64,000 nt of DNA, from contig NZ_VTUZ01000009.1 of the NCBI RefSeq assembly GCF_008369935.1, positions 186,001 to 250,000 of the forward strand, written 5' to 3'. This DNA comes from Paraburkholderia panacisoli. GTDB taxonomy: Bacteria > Pseudomonadota > Gammaproteobacteria > Burkholderiales > Burkholderiaceae. A program made the translations under genes and the position numbers. Below the pieces are notes generated by a model, which did no database searches, was not told where the DNA came from, and saw only the letters and a program-made list of their open reading frames with translations. Positions 35,405 through 44,625 of the stretch are shown piece after piece (position 1 is the stretch's first letter; the number at the start of each line of letters is the position of its first letter).

Positions 35405-36088
35405 ATGCTCCAGTTTTACTTCCATCCGACCCCCAATCCCACGAAAGTGGCGCTCCTGCTTGAGGAGCTTGAGACTCCGTTCGAGCTCTTTCCCGTCGAT
35501 ACTTTCAAGGGAGAGCAACACATGCCGGAATACCTGAGGATCAATCCGAACGGCAAGGTGCCGGCCATCGTCGACGACGGCATCGCCGTATTTGATTCCC
35601 ACGCCATCCTGCTGCACCTGGGTGCAAAGCACGGCAAGTTCGTCCCGTCCGCGCCGGCGCAGCATGCGGCGATGCTCTCGTGGCTGCTGTTCGTCGCGAC
35701 CGGTCTGTCGCCGTTCATGGGTCAGGCGGTGCACTTCCAGCACCATGCGCCGGAACCTATTCCGTATGCGCGTAACCGCTATCTGAAAGAAGTCGAGCGT
35801 CATTACCGCATTCTCGATTCGCGTCTCGCGGGCTCGAAGTATCTGGCCGGCGACACGTACTCGATCGCCGACATGGCGCTGTGGGGCTGGGCTAATTTCG
35901 CTGGTTATATCTTCGGCGAAAAGGGCTTGACCGACTATCCGCACGTCAAGCGTCTGGTAGATGAAATCTCGGCGCGCCCGGCGGCGGCCCGTGCGCTGGC
36001 GCTGAAGGACAAGCTCACGTTCAAGGCCGAGTTCGACGAAGAAACCCGTCGCGCCCTGTTCCCGCAGAACGCTTCGCTCACGGTCTAA
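35405..36088 (+). CDS. glutathione S-transferase
   Basis: The 227-residue protein has the thioredoxin-like N-terminal domain (MLQFYFHPTPNPTKVALLLE, FELFPVDTFKGEQHMPEYL, NPNGKVPAIVDDG, VFDSHAILLHLG) and an all-helical C-terminal domain (YLAGDTYSIADMALWGWANF). The motif DSHAILLHL corresponds to the glutathione-binding ES-A/IL segment with Asp. It should conjugate or isomerise electrophiles. AAGGA precedes the ATG at 35405; a much longer in-frame frame upstream crosses the promoter and is not used. It is first in an operon with CMD-like, LLM and EthD-like genes. Confidence 0.9.
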   Translation: MLQFYFHPTPNPTKVALLLEELETPFELFPVDTFKGEQHMPEYLRINPNGKVPAIVDDGIAVFDSHAILLHLGAKHGKFVPSAPAQHAAMLSWLLFVATGLSPFMGQAVHFQHHAPEPIPYARNRYLKEVERHYRILDSRLAGSKYLAGDTYSIADMALWGWANFAGYIFGEKGLTDYPHVKRLVDEISARPAAARALALKDKLTFKAEFDEETRRALFPQNASLTV

Positions 36089-36227
36089 GCAGGCCGGGAA
36101 AACGCCCGCGCTGGCTGCCTGAAAGCGGCCGGTGCCGGCGCCCTGCAAACCGATGAAGATAGCTGCTACAGAAACACGGCTTTCTTCCGGATTTGCGGCA
36201 GGCTCGCAAATCGAAAGGAAAACAGAA

Positions 36228-36944
36228 ATGGAAAGCTCAGTTCGCCATTCCTCCATCAACGCGTTGGACGGCATCCGCGCGGTTTCGCCGGCCCTTGAGC
36301 GCTATACGACCGACGTCGTGCTGGGCGATCTGTGGAAGCGTCCGCAACTGTCCACGCGAGACCGTAGCATCGTGACGCTAGCGGTGTTGATTGCGCGCAA
36401 TCAGAGTGCGGAGATGCCGTATTACCTCGATCTGGCGCTCGACAGCGGCCTCATGCCCGGTGAGATTTCGGAAATCATCACGCATCTAGCCTTTTATTCG
36501 GGCTGGGGCAATGCGCTGGCGGCCGTGAAAGTAACGAAGGTCGTCTTCGAGCGGCGCGGAATCGATGCAACACAGCTTGCGCCGGCTTGCGTCGACCTTC
36601 TTCCCTTCAACGAGGCAGCCGAACCGCAACTTGAGACCGCTGCGCAGAATTTCGGTGCAGTGGCGCCCGCGGTCGTCCAGTTCACAAGGGAAGTACTCTT
36701 TCAAAATCTGTGGCTGCGACCGGCTCTAACGCTGCGCGACCGGAGTCTTGCGACACTGAGTACAGTGGTTGCCGTCGGCCAGTACCCACAACTGGCCTTC
36801 TACCTGAACCGGGCAATGAACAACGGGGTGACCCAGGCGCAGGCATCGGAAGTGATGACACAACTGGCGTTTTACTCGGGCTGGTCCAGCGTCTTCACTG
36901 CGCTCCCAATCGTTAAGGATGTCTTTGAAACGCGGCCCGATTGA
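36228..36944 (+). CDS. tandem carboxymuconolactone decarboxylase-family protein
   Basis: The 238-residue protein carries two CMD domains: WKRPQLSTRDRSIVTLAVLI with ITHLAFYSGWGNALAA, then LWLRPALTLRDRSLATLSTV with MTQLAFYSGWSSVFTA. The CxxC of AhpD-type peroxidases is absent, so a decarboxylase or lyase-like role is more likely than redox. AGGA precedes the ATG at 36228. The next gene begins 41 bp later. Function in the operon is unknown. Confidence 0.85.
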   Translation: MESSVRHSSINALDGIRAVSPALERYTTDVVLGDLWKRPQLSTRDRSIVTLAVLIARNQSAEMPYYLDLALDSGLMPGEISEIITHLAFYSGWGNALAAVKVTKVVFERRGIDATQLAPACVDLLPFNEAAEPQLETAAQNFGAVAPAVVQFTREVLFQNLWLRPALTLRDRSLATLSTVVAVGQYPQLAFYLNRAMNNGVTQAQASEVMTQLAFYSGWSSVFTALPIVKDVFETRPD

Positions 36945-36985
36945 GCGTTTCGACGCCAGCCGCACAACCTACGGGCGATGTTTTT

Positions 36986-38008
36986 ATGAAAAAGATCGGC
37001 TTTCTTTCTTTTGGCCACTGGACCAACTCCGAAAGTTCAAGAACTCGGTCGGCGGCGGATGTGCTTCTGCAATCGATTGACCTCGCGGTCGCCGCCGAAG
37101 AACTCGGCGCGGATGGGGCCTTCTTTCGAGTCCATCATTTCGCTCAACAATTGGCCTCACCTTTTCCACTACTCGCAGCGGTCGGTGCAAAAACCAGCCG
37201 GATCGAAATCGGAACGGGTGTCATCGACATGCGTTACGAGAATCCGCTCTATATGGCGGAAGATGCCGGTGCAGCCGATCTGATTGCCGGCGGGCGGCTG
37301 CAACTCGGTATCAGCCGTGGCTCGGGCGAGCAGGTTATCGACGGTTGGCGCCACTTCGGGTACACGCCGGCCGAAGGTGAGACACATGCCGATCTGGCAC
37401 GCCGCCATACAGAGGTCTTCTATGAGGTTCTGCGCGGCAAGGGCTTTGCGCACCCGAATGCAAGGCCCATGTTTGCGAATCCGCCTGGTCTTCTCCGGAT
37501 CGAACCGCATTCCGCGGGCCTTCGCGACCGCATCTGGTGGGGTTCGGGCTCCAACGCAACGGCCGTGTGGGCGGCGAAGATGGGCATGAACCTTCAGACC
37601 TCGACATTGAAGAACGACGAAACGGGGCGCCCCCTTCATATCCAGCAAGCGGAGCAGATTCGCGCCTACCGCGAGGCCTGGAACGAGGTCGGACATACAC
37701 GGGTGCCGCGCGTGTCGGTCAGCCGCAGTATTTTCGCGCTCGTGAACGACCAGGACCGCATGTATTTCGGCCGCGGCAATCAGAGCGACGACACGGTCGG
37801 TTTTCTGGACGACGATGTTCGAAAGATTTTCGGCCGAACTTACGCCGCGGAGCCCGACGTCCTCATCGCGGAACTGGCAAAGGACGATGCAATTGCCGCT
37901 GCCGATACCCTGCTGCTCACTGTGCCCAACCAGTTGGGCGTGGACTATTGCGCGCACGTGATCGACTCGATCCTCAAGCACGTCGCCCCCGCGCTAGGTT
38001 GGCGCTAG
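36986..38008 (+). CDS. luciferase-like (LLM) flavin-dependent monooxygenase
   Basis: The 340-residue protein has the LLM barrel: MKKIGFLSFGHWTN, AAEELGADGAFFRVHHFAQQ, KTSRIEIGTGVIDMRYENPL, LIAGGRLQLGISRGSGEQV and WWGSGSNATAVWAAKMGMN. It belongs to the FMNH2- or F420-dependent-like oxidoreductases with unknown substrate. ATG at 36986 is chosen over a TTG start at 36941 because the fold begins at MKKIGFL; the RBS is weak. It is third in the GST operon. Confidence 0.86.
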   Translation: MKKIGFLSFGHWTNSESSRTRSAADVLLQSIDLAVAAEELGADGAFFRVHHFAQQLASPFPLLAAVGAKTSRIEIGTGVIDMRYENPLYMAEDAGAADLIAGGRLQLGISRGSGEQVIDGWRHFGYTPAEGETHADLARRHTEVFYEVLRGKGFAHPNARPMFANPPGLLRIEPHSAGLRDRIWWGSGSNATAVWAAKMGMNLQTSTLKNDETGRPLHIQQAEQIRAYREAWNEVGHTRVPRVSVSRSIFALVNDQDRMYFGRGNQSDDTVGFLDDDVRKIFGRTYAAEPDVLIAELAKDDAIAAADTLLLTVPNQLGVDYCAHVIDSILKHVAPALGWR

Positions 38009-38035
38009 AACCCGACACTTTAAGGAAACACGAAA

Positions 38036-38350
38036 ATGTCCCGCAAAGCTGTATTGTTTTCAGAAATGACCCCCGATGCCAGTTGGGAGGACGAATTTAA
38101 TCACTGGTACGATACCGACCACATCCCGCCGCGTATGGAAGCCCCGGGTTTCGTCAACGCGCAGCGCTATCGCAATGTAGACGGCGCCGCCTATTTGGCC
38201 ATCTACGATCTGGAAGACAAAAGCGCGCTAGTTACGCGAGAGCGGCTCGCTCAGGAAGAATGGTTCAAGGGTCGCCTGTTCCTCCCTGTACCAGCACGGT
38301 TTGCCCCGTTTGCAAACGCGCTCGGTCGACAATGCCGGAATACGACGTGA
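38036..38350 (+). pseudogene. EthD/DUF4286-like protein with replaced C-terminus
   Basis: The first 75 residues follow a ferredoxin-fold dimeric alpha/beta-barrel family: MSRKAVLFSEMTPDASW, FNHWYDTDHIPPRME, GFVNAQRYRNVDGA. From about 38250 onward the sequence changes into the complement of an alcohol-dehydrogenase fragment (38265-38390), so the tail LFLPVPARFAPFANALGRQC is out of context. The gene was cut by a rearrangement. An RBS (AAGGA) and ATG are intact and it closes the GST operon, so a hybrid protein could still be made. Confidence 0.6.
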
Positions 38351-38390
38351 TAAACGCGAGGGGCAGTGCCGCGGTATAGTTCGAATCCCG
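38265..38390 (-). pseudogene. zinc-type alcohol dehydrogenase/quinone reductase fragment
   Basis: The minus frame reads AALPLAFITSYSGIVDRARL then QTGQTVLVQGGTGDP, the MDR family's entry to the Rossmann domain (AALPLVxxTAWxxLxxRxxVxxGxTVLVxGGxGGVG). Only about 35 codons remain and the frame ends where the EthD-like gene begins in the opposite sense. Confidence 0.55.
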
Positions 38391-38511
38391 TCGTCGGCAC
38401 GTTAATACTGTTTGCGGTGTACGAGAAGTTATCAATGGAGCGTGTCTGCTTAGGGCCGTCGTTGTTATAAATCGGACGACCCTCGGGGGCGATGCACAGC
38501 GCAGAAATCGC

Positions 38512-38760
38512 TCAGCTACCGAAGAAGATATTGCATTGCGGGTCCAACCTGCACTTCTCCGCGGCGCGTCTGCCGCTTTGTGTGTTTGTGGAGGGCACTC
38601 CGCCATATGACTGCGAGTTCATGTCAGAGGACGCGGCCGGAGTAGCGGGGTTCTGCTGCTGCTGGGCCTGCGGCGCCGGCATCGTGTCCTGGGCGTTTGC
38701 GAGCCCCGGCATGACCAGCAATCCGCCAGCAGCAAACACGGCCATCAACTGTGATTTCAT
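38512..38760 (-). CDS. small secreted protein (82 aa), DUF4148-like neighbourhood type
   Basis: The protein has a signal peptide (MKSQLMAVFAAGGLLVMPGLANAQ), a Gln/Pro-rich linker and the segment SYGGVPSTNTQSG seen in many small periplasmic proteins of Burkholderia. Two Cys (EKCRLDPQCNIFFG) could form a disulfide. AAGGAG lies eight bases before the ATG. No operon partner. Function unknown. Confidence 0.75.
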   Translation of the reverse strand: MKSQLMAVFAAGGLLVMPGLANAQDTMPAPQAQQQQNPATPAASSDMNSQSYGGVPSTNTQSGRRAAEKCRLDPQCNIFFGS

Positions 38761-39268
38761 GATTCACTCCTTGACCACCTTCATGGATTCCCCGAGGGTT
38801 TGCGTTATTCGCGCACCCTGCCATCGCACTCGCGCCCTGGGAGGCATCGAATAAGGTTGGTGCGGACGCTATCCGGAAATGACGTGCAATGCGCCGAGCC
38901 GAGGTACGGAGCGCAGCTCATCGGGGCGAAATCGCGATATCGACGGAGCTTGTGAACCCGCCGATGCGTCTCGCACCTTTGGGCTTTGTTATAGGGCGCA
39001 GGGCTGACAAACCGCCTGCTACACAAGGTGTAATGCGAAAATACCTTGCACTGCCCCGGCCCGAACGACGGCGGGATAACCGGCCCTGAAGCGATATGTA
39101 ACTGGCTACCGGCTACCTGCGGCTGAACGGTCGCGCTGGCTGCCAACCAGGAAGGCGCTCAAATCATCAGGTCCTTCGTGCAAGCTCAGACATCGTCCGG
39201 CTAAAACATGTCCCGACTCAGCACCAGTGGCAGCACTCGAATCGATTAACAATCCCGGACGACGGAGT
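38761..39268. other. gap without recognised gene
   Basis: It should contain the promoter of the small secreted protein. Overlapping frames lack RBS and family patterns, and no repeat or strong hairpin was found. Confidence 0.35.
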
Positions 39269-39499
39269 TCAACGCTTTTTGACGGTGCCAGCTGAGCGAT
39301 ATACCGGAAACCGAAGGAAAGGCTCCAGCGCCTGGTTTAGCTCCTCGTCAGACCGCACGTCGCGCCTTCTGGACATCCCGACAAACGCGTCCAGGGTGAT
39401 ATGAAAAACGGGGCTGGCGGGGTTGTCCTGCAGCGCCCTCGCCAGACTGCTTTTGCCGGCGCTTATGAGACCATGCAGCACGATTGCAGTGGACACCAT
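39269..39499 (-). pseudogene. truncated chloramphenicol-phosphotransferase-like P-loop protein
   Basis: The 76-codon frame starts VSTAIVLHGLISAGKSSLAR, with the Walker A loop GLISAGKSS, then VFHITLDAFVGM, as in CPT-family kinases. About 100 residues of the usual C-terminus, including the nucleotide-lid region, are missing, and the tail PVYRSAGTVKKR is foreign. The remnant is unlikely to be active. Confidence 0.5.
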
Positions 39500-39689
39500 A
39501 TCGTGGGTCCGGGACGGGGAAAATCGACATTGCGTCAGAACAGTCCAGAGTGACAACGGGGCTGCCCGCACTGCTGACCGGCCTCGGATTTCAGCATCCG
39601 ATGCAGTTGCGTCGCGGGCAGGCGCAAGTCTGAATCACTCGCTGCTAATTGCCAAATCCAGAAGTTCGCGGGGGCAAGGTTGATGTGCG

Positions 39690-39810
39690 TCGCGGAACTT
39701 TGGCGTGCTGGTATCAAGTCCGACTGGAACACTACGACCTTCACGGACGGGTCCGCCTCGAGGCCGGTCATTAGCGCTCCCAATTCGACGATCGTCGTGG
39801 GAACAAACAT
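39690..39810 (-). pseudogene. enoyl-CoA hydratase/isomerase fragment
   Basis: The minus frame reads MFVPTTIVELGALMTGLEAD then PSVKVVVFQS, matching the N-terminal strand-helix-strand of crotonase-family proteins (NMFVPxTVxxLxxLxxxLExDPxVKVVVxxS). After VVVFQS the frame is lost, so the oxyanion-hole regions are absent. Confidence 0.5.
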
Positions 39811-39840
39811 CGGGGACCTCTACTCCGCGGCTAAGTCGAC

Positions 39841-41220
39841 TTAAGACACAGCCCTCATCTCTCCGAGCATGGTCGGGATGAGTTCAGATACGGTCGGGTG
39901 TATCGGGACTGCCTGCTGGAGGGTCGTATAAGGGATGCCGGCGCTCATCACGTCGAGGAGGCCGTGGATTGCCTCGTCGCCGCTGGTGCCCAGGATGGCA
40001 GCACCGAGGATTCTCGACGTCTGCGCGTCCACGACCACCTTCATGAAGCCCTTTGTCTCGTCCTTCTCGACGGCGCGCCCGACACGGGTCATGGGCCGGA
40101 GACCGACCAGCAGCGGTCGGCCGCTCGCCCGTGCCTCGGTCTCGGTGATGCCGACACGGCCGAGCGGCGGATCGATAAACAGGGCATAGGCCGGGATCCG
40201 CTGACTCACCCCGCGCGCCTTGCCATCGAGCAGGTTGTCCGCAACGATCTCGAAGTCGTTGTAGGCCGTGTGTGTGAAAGCGCCGCGGCCGTTGCAATCG
40301 CCAAGCGCCCAGATGCCGGGCACGTTGGTCGCGAGCTGATCGTCGACGCGGATGTAGCCGCGCGGGTCGGTCGCGACGCCGGCCTTGTCGAGCCCGAGGT
40401 CGTCCGTGTTGGGGCGACGCCCCACGGCGAGAAGGACGTGGCTGCCCACGATCTCCGGTTCGCCGGCCGTGCAGTCGACCGCGACAGCAATGCCTGCCGC
40501 GTGCGGCGCGAAGCGAATGCATTGGGCACCGGTCCGCACAGCAATGCCCTCGCCTTCGAGAATCTCCCGGATCACAGTCGAGACGTCTTCGTCTTCGCGC
40601 ATGACGAGGCGCGGCGATTGCTCGACGACGGTCACCCGTGCGCCGAACCGGCGGTACATCTGGGCGTATTCCAGCCCGATATAGCTGCCGCCGATCACGA
40701 CCAGATGCTCGGGCACGTGGTCGAGCGCCAGCATCGACGTATTGGTCAGGGTGCTCACGCGATCAATGCCCGGCAGATCCGGGACGATGGCGCGCCCTCC
40801 GACATTGATGTATATGCGCGGCGCGCGGAGGCGCTCGTCACCCACCACAAGAGTGTCCGACGAATCGAAGCGCGCGGCGCCTTGCAGCACCGTGCACCCT
40901 TTCATCCCGCGCAGCCAGCGCTCGACGCCCGTGCGCGCGTTGCGCGAGACCGCGTCGGCACGCGCCTTCACTCGCGCCATGTCGATCCGGACGGCCCCAT
41001 CGAGCACGACACCATATTCAGCGCCGCGCCGCGCGAGGTGGGCGGCATAGGCGCTGGCGACGAGCGTCTTGGTCGGCATGCAGCCGGTGTTCACACAGGT
41101 GCCCCCGAAGAGCTTGCGCTCGACGAGCGCAACGGCCATTCCGGCATCGGTCAGCCGGCCCGCGAGGGATGGACCGGCCTGCCCGGCGCCGATGATGATT
41201 GCATCGAAATCACGAGTCAT
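39841..41220 (-). CDS. mercuric-reductase-like FAD-dependent pyridine nucleotide-disulfide oxidoreductase
   Basis: The 459-residue protein has FAD site IIIGAGQAGPSLAGRLTDAG (residues 7-26), the redox pair in GGTCVNTGCMPTKTLVASA, NAD site LVVIGGSYIGLEYAQMYRRF, the second FAD motif VPGIWALGDCNGRG, and the dimerisation domain with IHPTVSELIP, containing the His of HPTxxE. It resembles the family often annotated mercuric reductase-like but lacks an N-terminal HMA domain and the C-terminal vicinal Cys needed for Hg(II). A general disulfide or quinone reductase role is more likely. AGGAGG precedes the ATG at 41220. Confidence 0.9.
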   Translation of the reverse strand: MTRDFDAIIIGAGQAGPSLAGRLTDAGMAVALVERKLFGGTCVNTGCMPTKTLVASAYAAHLARRGAEYGVVLDGAVRIDMARVKARADAVSRNARTGVERWLRGMKGCTVLQGAARFDSSDTLVVGDERLRAPRIYINVGGRAIVPDLPGIDRVSTLTNTSMLALDHVPEHLVVIGGSYIGLEYAQMYRRFGARVTVVEQSPRLVMREDEDVSTVIREILEGEGIAVRTGAQCIRFAPHAAGIAVAVDCTAGEPEIVGSHVLLAVGRRPNTDDLGLDKAGVATDPRGYIRVDDQLATNVPGIWALGDCNGRGAFTHTAYNDFEIVADNLLDGKARGVSQRIPAYALFIDPPLGRVGITETEARASGRPLLVGLRPMTRVGRAVEKDETKGFMKVVVDAQTSRILGAAILGTSGDEAIHGLLDVMSAGIPYTTLQQAVPIHPTVSELIPTMLGEMRAVS

Positions 41221-41338
41221 GGGTGTCCTCCTGTTCCAGAGGGGTGCGTAGTATTGGCCAGTCCAGGACCTTTTCTCCCAATCGCCGCGGCGAGGTTCGA
41301 CCACCGCGATTGCGACAGCGATCGACAGAACCGCCAAC

Positions 41339-42016
41339 TTACAAGGGCAGGTCTTTGCCTCCCTGCTCACGAATCATGTACTCCGCATACCAGTCCGGCC
41401 AATTCTCATCGCGTTGGCCGCCGGTCCGTTTCTCGTGCTCGCCGTGCGCGGCCTCTGCCCGCCGGAGCGCCGCCGCGAGTTCCGCTGACGAGGTGAACGT
41501 CGTAGCGTCTGTGTCCACGCGACCAGGCACTCGTTGGGTGAGTTCCTGGAACAGCCAGCCATTGCCGTCCGGATCGCTGAACGAGGCAAACGAGCGGTAG
41601 CTGCGATGCTCGGGGTCCGGACCGCTAACCCGGATCCGCCCAAACAGATATGGCTCATCCGAGCCGGCGTACGCGCCAGCGGCGTCGTGGAACACTGCGC
41701 TGATCTCCACCCCACGTCCCAGCAGTTCCTGGCGAGCCGCCTCGACGTCGGAGACGATCAGGTACAGTCCCTGAGCGGTGCCGGGTGCGGCCGCGGTGAC
41801 GTTCTTGCCGAAGATGACCGAGCACCCGGAACCGGGTGGCGTGAACTGGATTACGCGGAAGTGGCCATCATCGGAGGCAAAGTCGGCGTCAAGTCTCCAC
41901 CCCAGGCCGCCGTAAAAGCGCTTGGCGCGATCGACGTCTGAAACAGGGACGACAACGACCTCGAGCTTCATGTCCAAGCCCCGCACGTTCGCGGTCTCGA
42001 CTGCAGTGCTGCTCAT
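41339..42016 (-). CDS. VOC-family glyoxalase-like protein with C-terminal extension
   Basis: The 225-residue protein has VOC modules at about 17-160 (EVVVVPVSDVDRAKRFYGGL, RVIQFTPPGSGCSVIFGK, GLYLIVSDVEAARQELLGRG, FSDPDGNGWLFQEL), then a tail of about 60 residues ending ENWPDWYAEYMIREQGGKDL. That tail recurs in actinobacterial and proteobacterial VOC proteins of unknown substrate. Metal ligands are incomplete: the first His is replaced (VVVPV). GGAGG precedes the ATG at 42016. It lies 118 bp upstream of the oxidoreductase gene on the same strand and may be co-transcribed with it. Confidence 0.85.
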   Translation of the reverse strand: MSSTAVETANVRGLDMKLEVVVVPVSDVDRAKRFYGGLGWRLDADFASDDGHFRVIQFTPPGSGCSVIFGKNVTAAAPGTAQGLYLIVSDVEAARQELLGRGVEISAVFHDAAGAYAGSDEPYLFGRIRVSGPDPEHRSYRSFASFSDPDGNGWLFQELTQRVPGRVDTDATTFTSSAELAAALRRAEAAHGEHEKRTGGQRDENWPDWYAEYMIREQGGKDLPL

Positions 42017-42524
42017 GTGAACCTCCGATTGCTTGGGCCGCAACGCGGCCTTTGAGATTGACGACAACAACACTTGGCGAAGGGAGCCGGCCAGCAGACC
42101 AGACTCGCCGCACCCGCGAGGACTCATCGTGATCTAGCGCATGCGGCGTTACCACGAAGCAAGCCTGGCGTTCGCGGCTCTATCGCTTGCGTCCTTTCAT
42201 CATTCCGACTCCATCGCTGCATTCCGCACCTCGTCCGCCGCGATGGGGGCAATCGCTTCGTCGACCGACGCCGTTGCGCGTTCGGCGGCTGCTTTCAATT
42301 CCTCTACCGCCGCGCCGACATCGCCGTTGTCTCAACCAGGGCTGCAGTCGGGCAGCCCCCAGGCTACGACAACGGCGATTGGAGGATGCCGAGGTGCACC
42401 CAATGCGGAGGCTGACCGGTGTCCGCAGAGAATTTGCTGATCTTGGGAGCCGCGAGTTTGATCAGTCGATCATGAAATCGCTTTTGCGCGGGCAAATGAT
42501 CATGCTGGCCACTCGCGGAGAGGT
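42017..42524. other. gap with an unassigned C-terminal coding relic
   Basis: On the minus strand at about 42200-42330 one frame reads VGAAVEELKAAAERATASVD then ADEVRNAAMESE before a stop. It looks like the helical end of a lost protein, but I cannot name it. The rest shows no coding pattern. Confidence 0.3.
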
Positions 42525-42650
42525 CTACGAGCCGGCTTCGAGCCACTCGAACAGTGCGACTCTGAGGGTGCCCCGCTTTGCCAGATAGTAGGCTATCGCC
42601 GCTCCCAGCCAGCCAGAGCGAATGACAACCACATCCGCGGATTCGATCAT
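42525..42650 (-). pseudogene. N-terminal fragment of a DAO-type FAD oxidoreductase
   Basis: The frame reads MIESADVVVIRSGWLGAAIA then YYLAKRGTLRVALFEW, the dinucleotide-binding N-terminus of sarcosine or glycine oxidase-like proteins, but GxGxxG has become RSGWLG. It ends after about 41 codons. Both truncation and the altered motif show decay. Confidence 0.6.
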
Positions 42651-42889
42651 CGCCACGTCTCCTGCCACTCGAACTGACAGGCGATGGGCGCTTGATCCAT
42701 GATATACCCGGAACAGAGAGGGATGATGAGATGTCATCCGGCGGAGCACACCAGATGACCGTTCAACACTTTGAAGCTGTCGTGGAGTTCGCGCCGGAAC
42801 GAACAGCGAGAACGGGTCGGCAAACGTCATGACGCTTCCCTCCTAAACGGTCATCCGCCTCGGAGCGTATTCGCAGACTTGTTACGGGC

Positions 42890-43228
42890 CGGCAACGGTG
42901 GCGCGAACAATGCTCGAGTTGGCGTGGAGGCCTGGCTGAAGGATCGGTTTGTCCACCGCGCCTCGGCCGACGAAGCCCACCTCGTCCTCGAACTCGACGC
43001 GGCGCGGAGTTTCAGTCGCCGCGCTCCGCCCTCATGCGGCTCGTCCAGAATGTTGTGGGCAACGCGCTCGCCCACGGCGCGCCGCCGATCGGCGCTGGGG
43101 CATGGGCCTGTCGATCGTCCGGCGCCTCACGCGTCTGTGCAATGCGGAACTCGAGATCGGCGATCATCGCTATCGTGGCCCTCTGGGTGCGGGTGATCCT
43201 GCCGATCGACGCGGCGCAGCAAGCGTGA
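42890..43228 (+). pseudogene. sensor histidine kinase C-terminal remnant
   Basis: One frame holds an N-box (MRLVQNVVGNALAHGAPPIG), another holds the G2-box (GMGLSIVRRLTRLCNAELEI), and the first frame resumes with LWVRVILPIDAAQQA and a stop. The D/G1 region between N and G2 boxes is deleted. Frameshifts and deletion show that the kinase is dead. Confidence 0.6.
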
Positions 43229-43388
43229 GCGCGGAGCCCGTCACCCTTGCGAGGCGTGACGCCCCGCACGTTAGTTGCTTGGTTGTTGGTTAGACCGGGC
43301 GCTCGATACCAGGCAACCCCAGCGCGGTGCGGTACGCCGACACTGCGCACAGGCACCTCGCTGCGGCGAGCGATACCGAGTTCGACCA

Positions 43389-43703
43389 CTATTGACTTGC
43401 ACCCTGTCCAATACCCGCCTTTTTTTGCGCGTTCTGCAAATCCTGCGGATAATTCTGATCATTGGCGCGGCCGGGCTGATAGCCCGCATCTTCAAGCTTC
43501 TTCAATTCGGCGTTCTTTTTCGCCCGCGCTTCCTTTCTGGCCTGCTTGCGCTCCGCCTTGGTTGGCTTCGCAGACGACGCGCCCTCCAACGCTGCGGCAT
43601 TTCCTACTCCCGAAGCGTCGTTCTGCGCGAGGGTTGGCGTAACTGCGCCGATCCCAAGCGAGGCAGAGGCGAGAAGGACCATCATATGTCTGGCGATAGG
43701 CAT
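43389..43703 (-). CDS. small secreted DUF4148-like protein
   Basis: The 104-residue protein has a signal peptide (MMVLLASASLGIGAVTPTLAQ), a Lys/Ala/Arg-rich helix (KAERKQARKEARAKKNAELK), and LEDAGYQPGRANDQNYPQDL, the DUF4148 hallmark. AGGAGG lies a few bases before the ATG. Basic composition suggests it may bind nucleic acid or envelope polymers, but the family has no known function. Confidence 0.85.
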   Translation of the reverse strand: MPIARHMMVLLASASLGIGAVTPTLAQNDASGVGNAAALEGASSAKPTKAERKQARKEARAKKNAELKKLEDAGYQPGRANDQNYPQDLQNAQKKAGIGQGASQ

Positions 43704-44337
43704 TTTTCCTCCTGTTCTCCGTTAGTTGATGCAGTGAAGCGGCCCTGAAAAGTGGCTCAAAGCCGAATAGAAAGTATAGGACATTGAATATCGCGCAAGG
43801 CCGGGACGCCGTCGTACACCTAAATGAACTGCGCGTTCGTCACTCACGACTGGCGAGGATGCAGACATAAATCACACCAGAGAGGTAGAGAGGGTGCCCG
43901 GGACCGCGACCCGCCCGCGATGACAGCTTTACAGATTGTGAGAAGGGTTTTTAGCCAGACCGCAACACGGTGGAGTACTGAAGGGCCGTCACGCCCGAAG
44001 CGGCCTTCGATGGAAAACGGCAGCATACCAGGACGATGGCTTCGTAACGGCAAAGCTCGATGGCGTTCGCCGCCCAAATGAAGCCTACGAGCGGCCTGAG
44101 ACGGCGCTCCGCGCATCGTACGTCCGATCAGCCTTCGAGACTGTGCGGTTTTCTGGGAAATGTGGGAGGAAGGAAGCGCTGGAGACACCAGAGCAATGAA
44201 CCTGCTCAAGCCAAGCCTCAAGATCGGGAATCGCGGGCTTCGAATGTTTGTTCTCCGTGGTTGCTTCGGAGCCCAAAAGATAAGGCTCGTCGAGGTGGCA
44301 ATCGCCTTGGCCGATCGCTGAGGGTTTCGGCCCCTCG
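43704..44337. other. gap without recognised gene
   Basis: The right end of this stretch runs into the small gene at 44338. Frames on both strands are short and overlapping. Nothing assignable was found. Confidence 0.35.
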
Positions 44338-44625
44338 TTGACCGACGACGATTATGCAGAACTGTGGGTGATGTGCGCTACAGCAACCCGACCATTCTAC
44401 GAGGCATCCGAATCCAGTTTGGTGCTGCAGCGATCCTTCATTCGACTGGCGCGATACCTCGCGCTGAGAGGGTTGAATGCGCACACCCGATGTTTCGACT
44501 ACTTCCTGCACGGGGCGTACAACGTGCCCATTGGCTATGGGAAGAATGGCGGCGGATGGGGCGAGCACGTTGTACCATTGGCATATATCCGGAGGCATTG
44601 CATCGAATTCACGTCGCCAAACTAG
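44338..44625 (+). CDS. hypothetical protein (95 aa) at the edge of a mobile cassette
   Basis: The product (TDDDYAELWVMCATATRPFY, RLARYLALRGLNAHTRCFDY, GGGWGEHVVPLAYIRRHCIE) looks protein-like but matches no family I know. The start is TTG without a clear RBS, so it may be a fragment. Its TAG stop lies in the CTAG that is duplicated at the far end of the adjoining element (44626-45555), which fits an insertion exactly at the end of this frame. Confidence 0.35.
   Translation: MTDDDYAELWVMCATATRPFYEASESSLVLQRSFIRLARYLALRGLNAHTRCFDYFLHGAYNVPIGYGKNGGGWGEHVVPLAYIRRHCIEFTSPN

Noticed and set aside
39841..41220. True mercuric reductase and mer operon
   Set aside because: The protein lacks the C-terminal vicinal cysteines and HMA domain, and no merR, merT or merP lies nearby.
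39898..41496. Long open frame (about 530 codons) on the + strand
   Set aside because: It is antisense to the clear FAD oxidoreductase, is Arg-rich without motifs, and is a typical GC-rich shadow.
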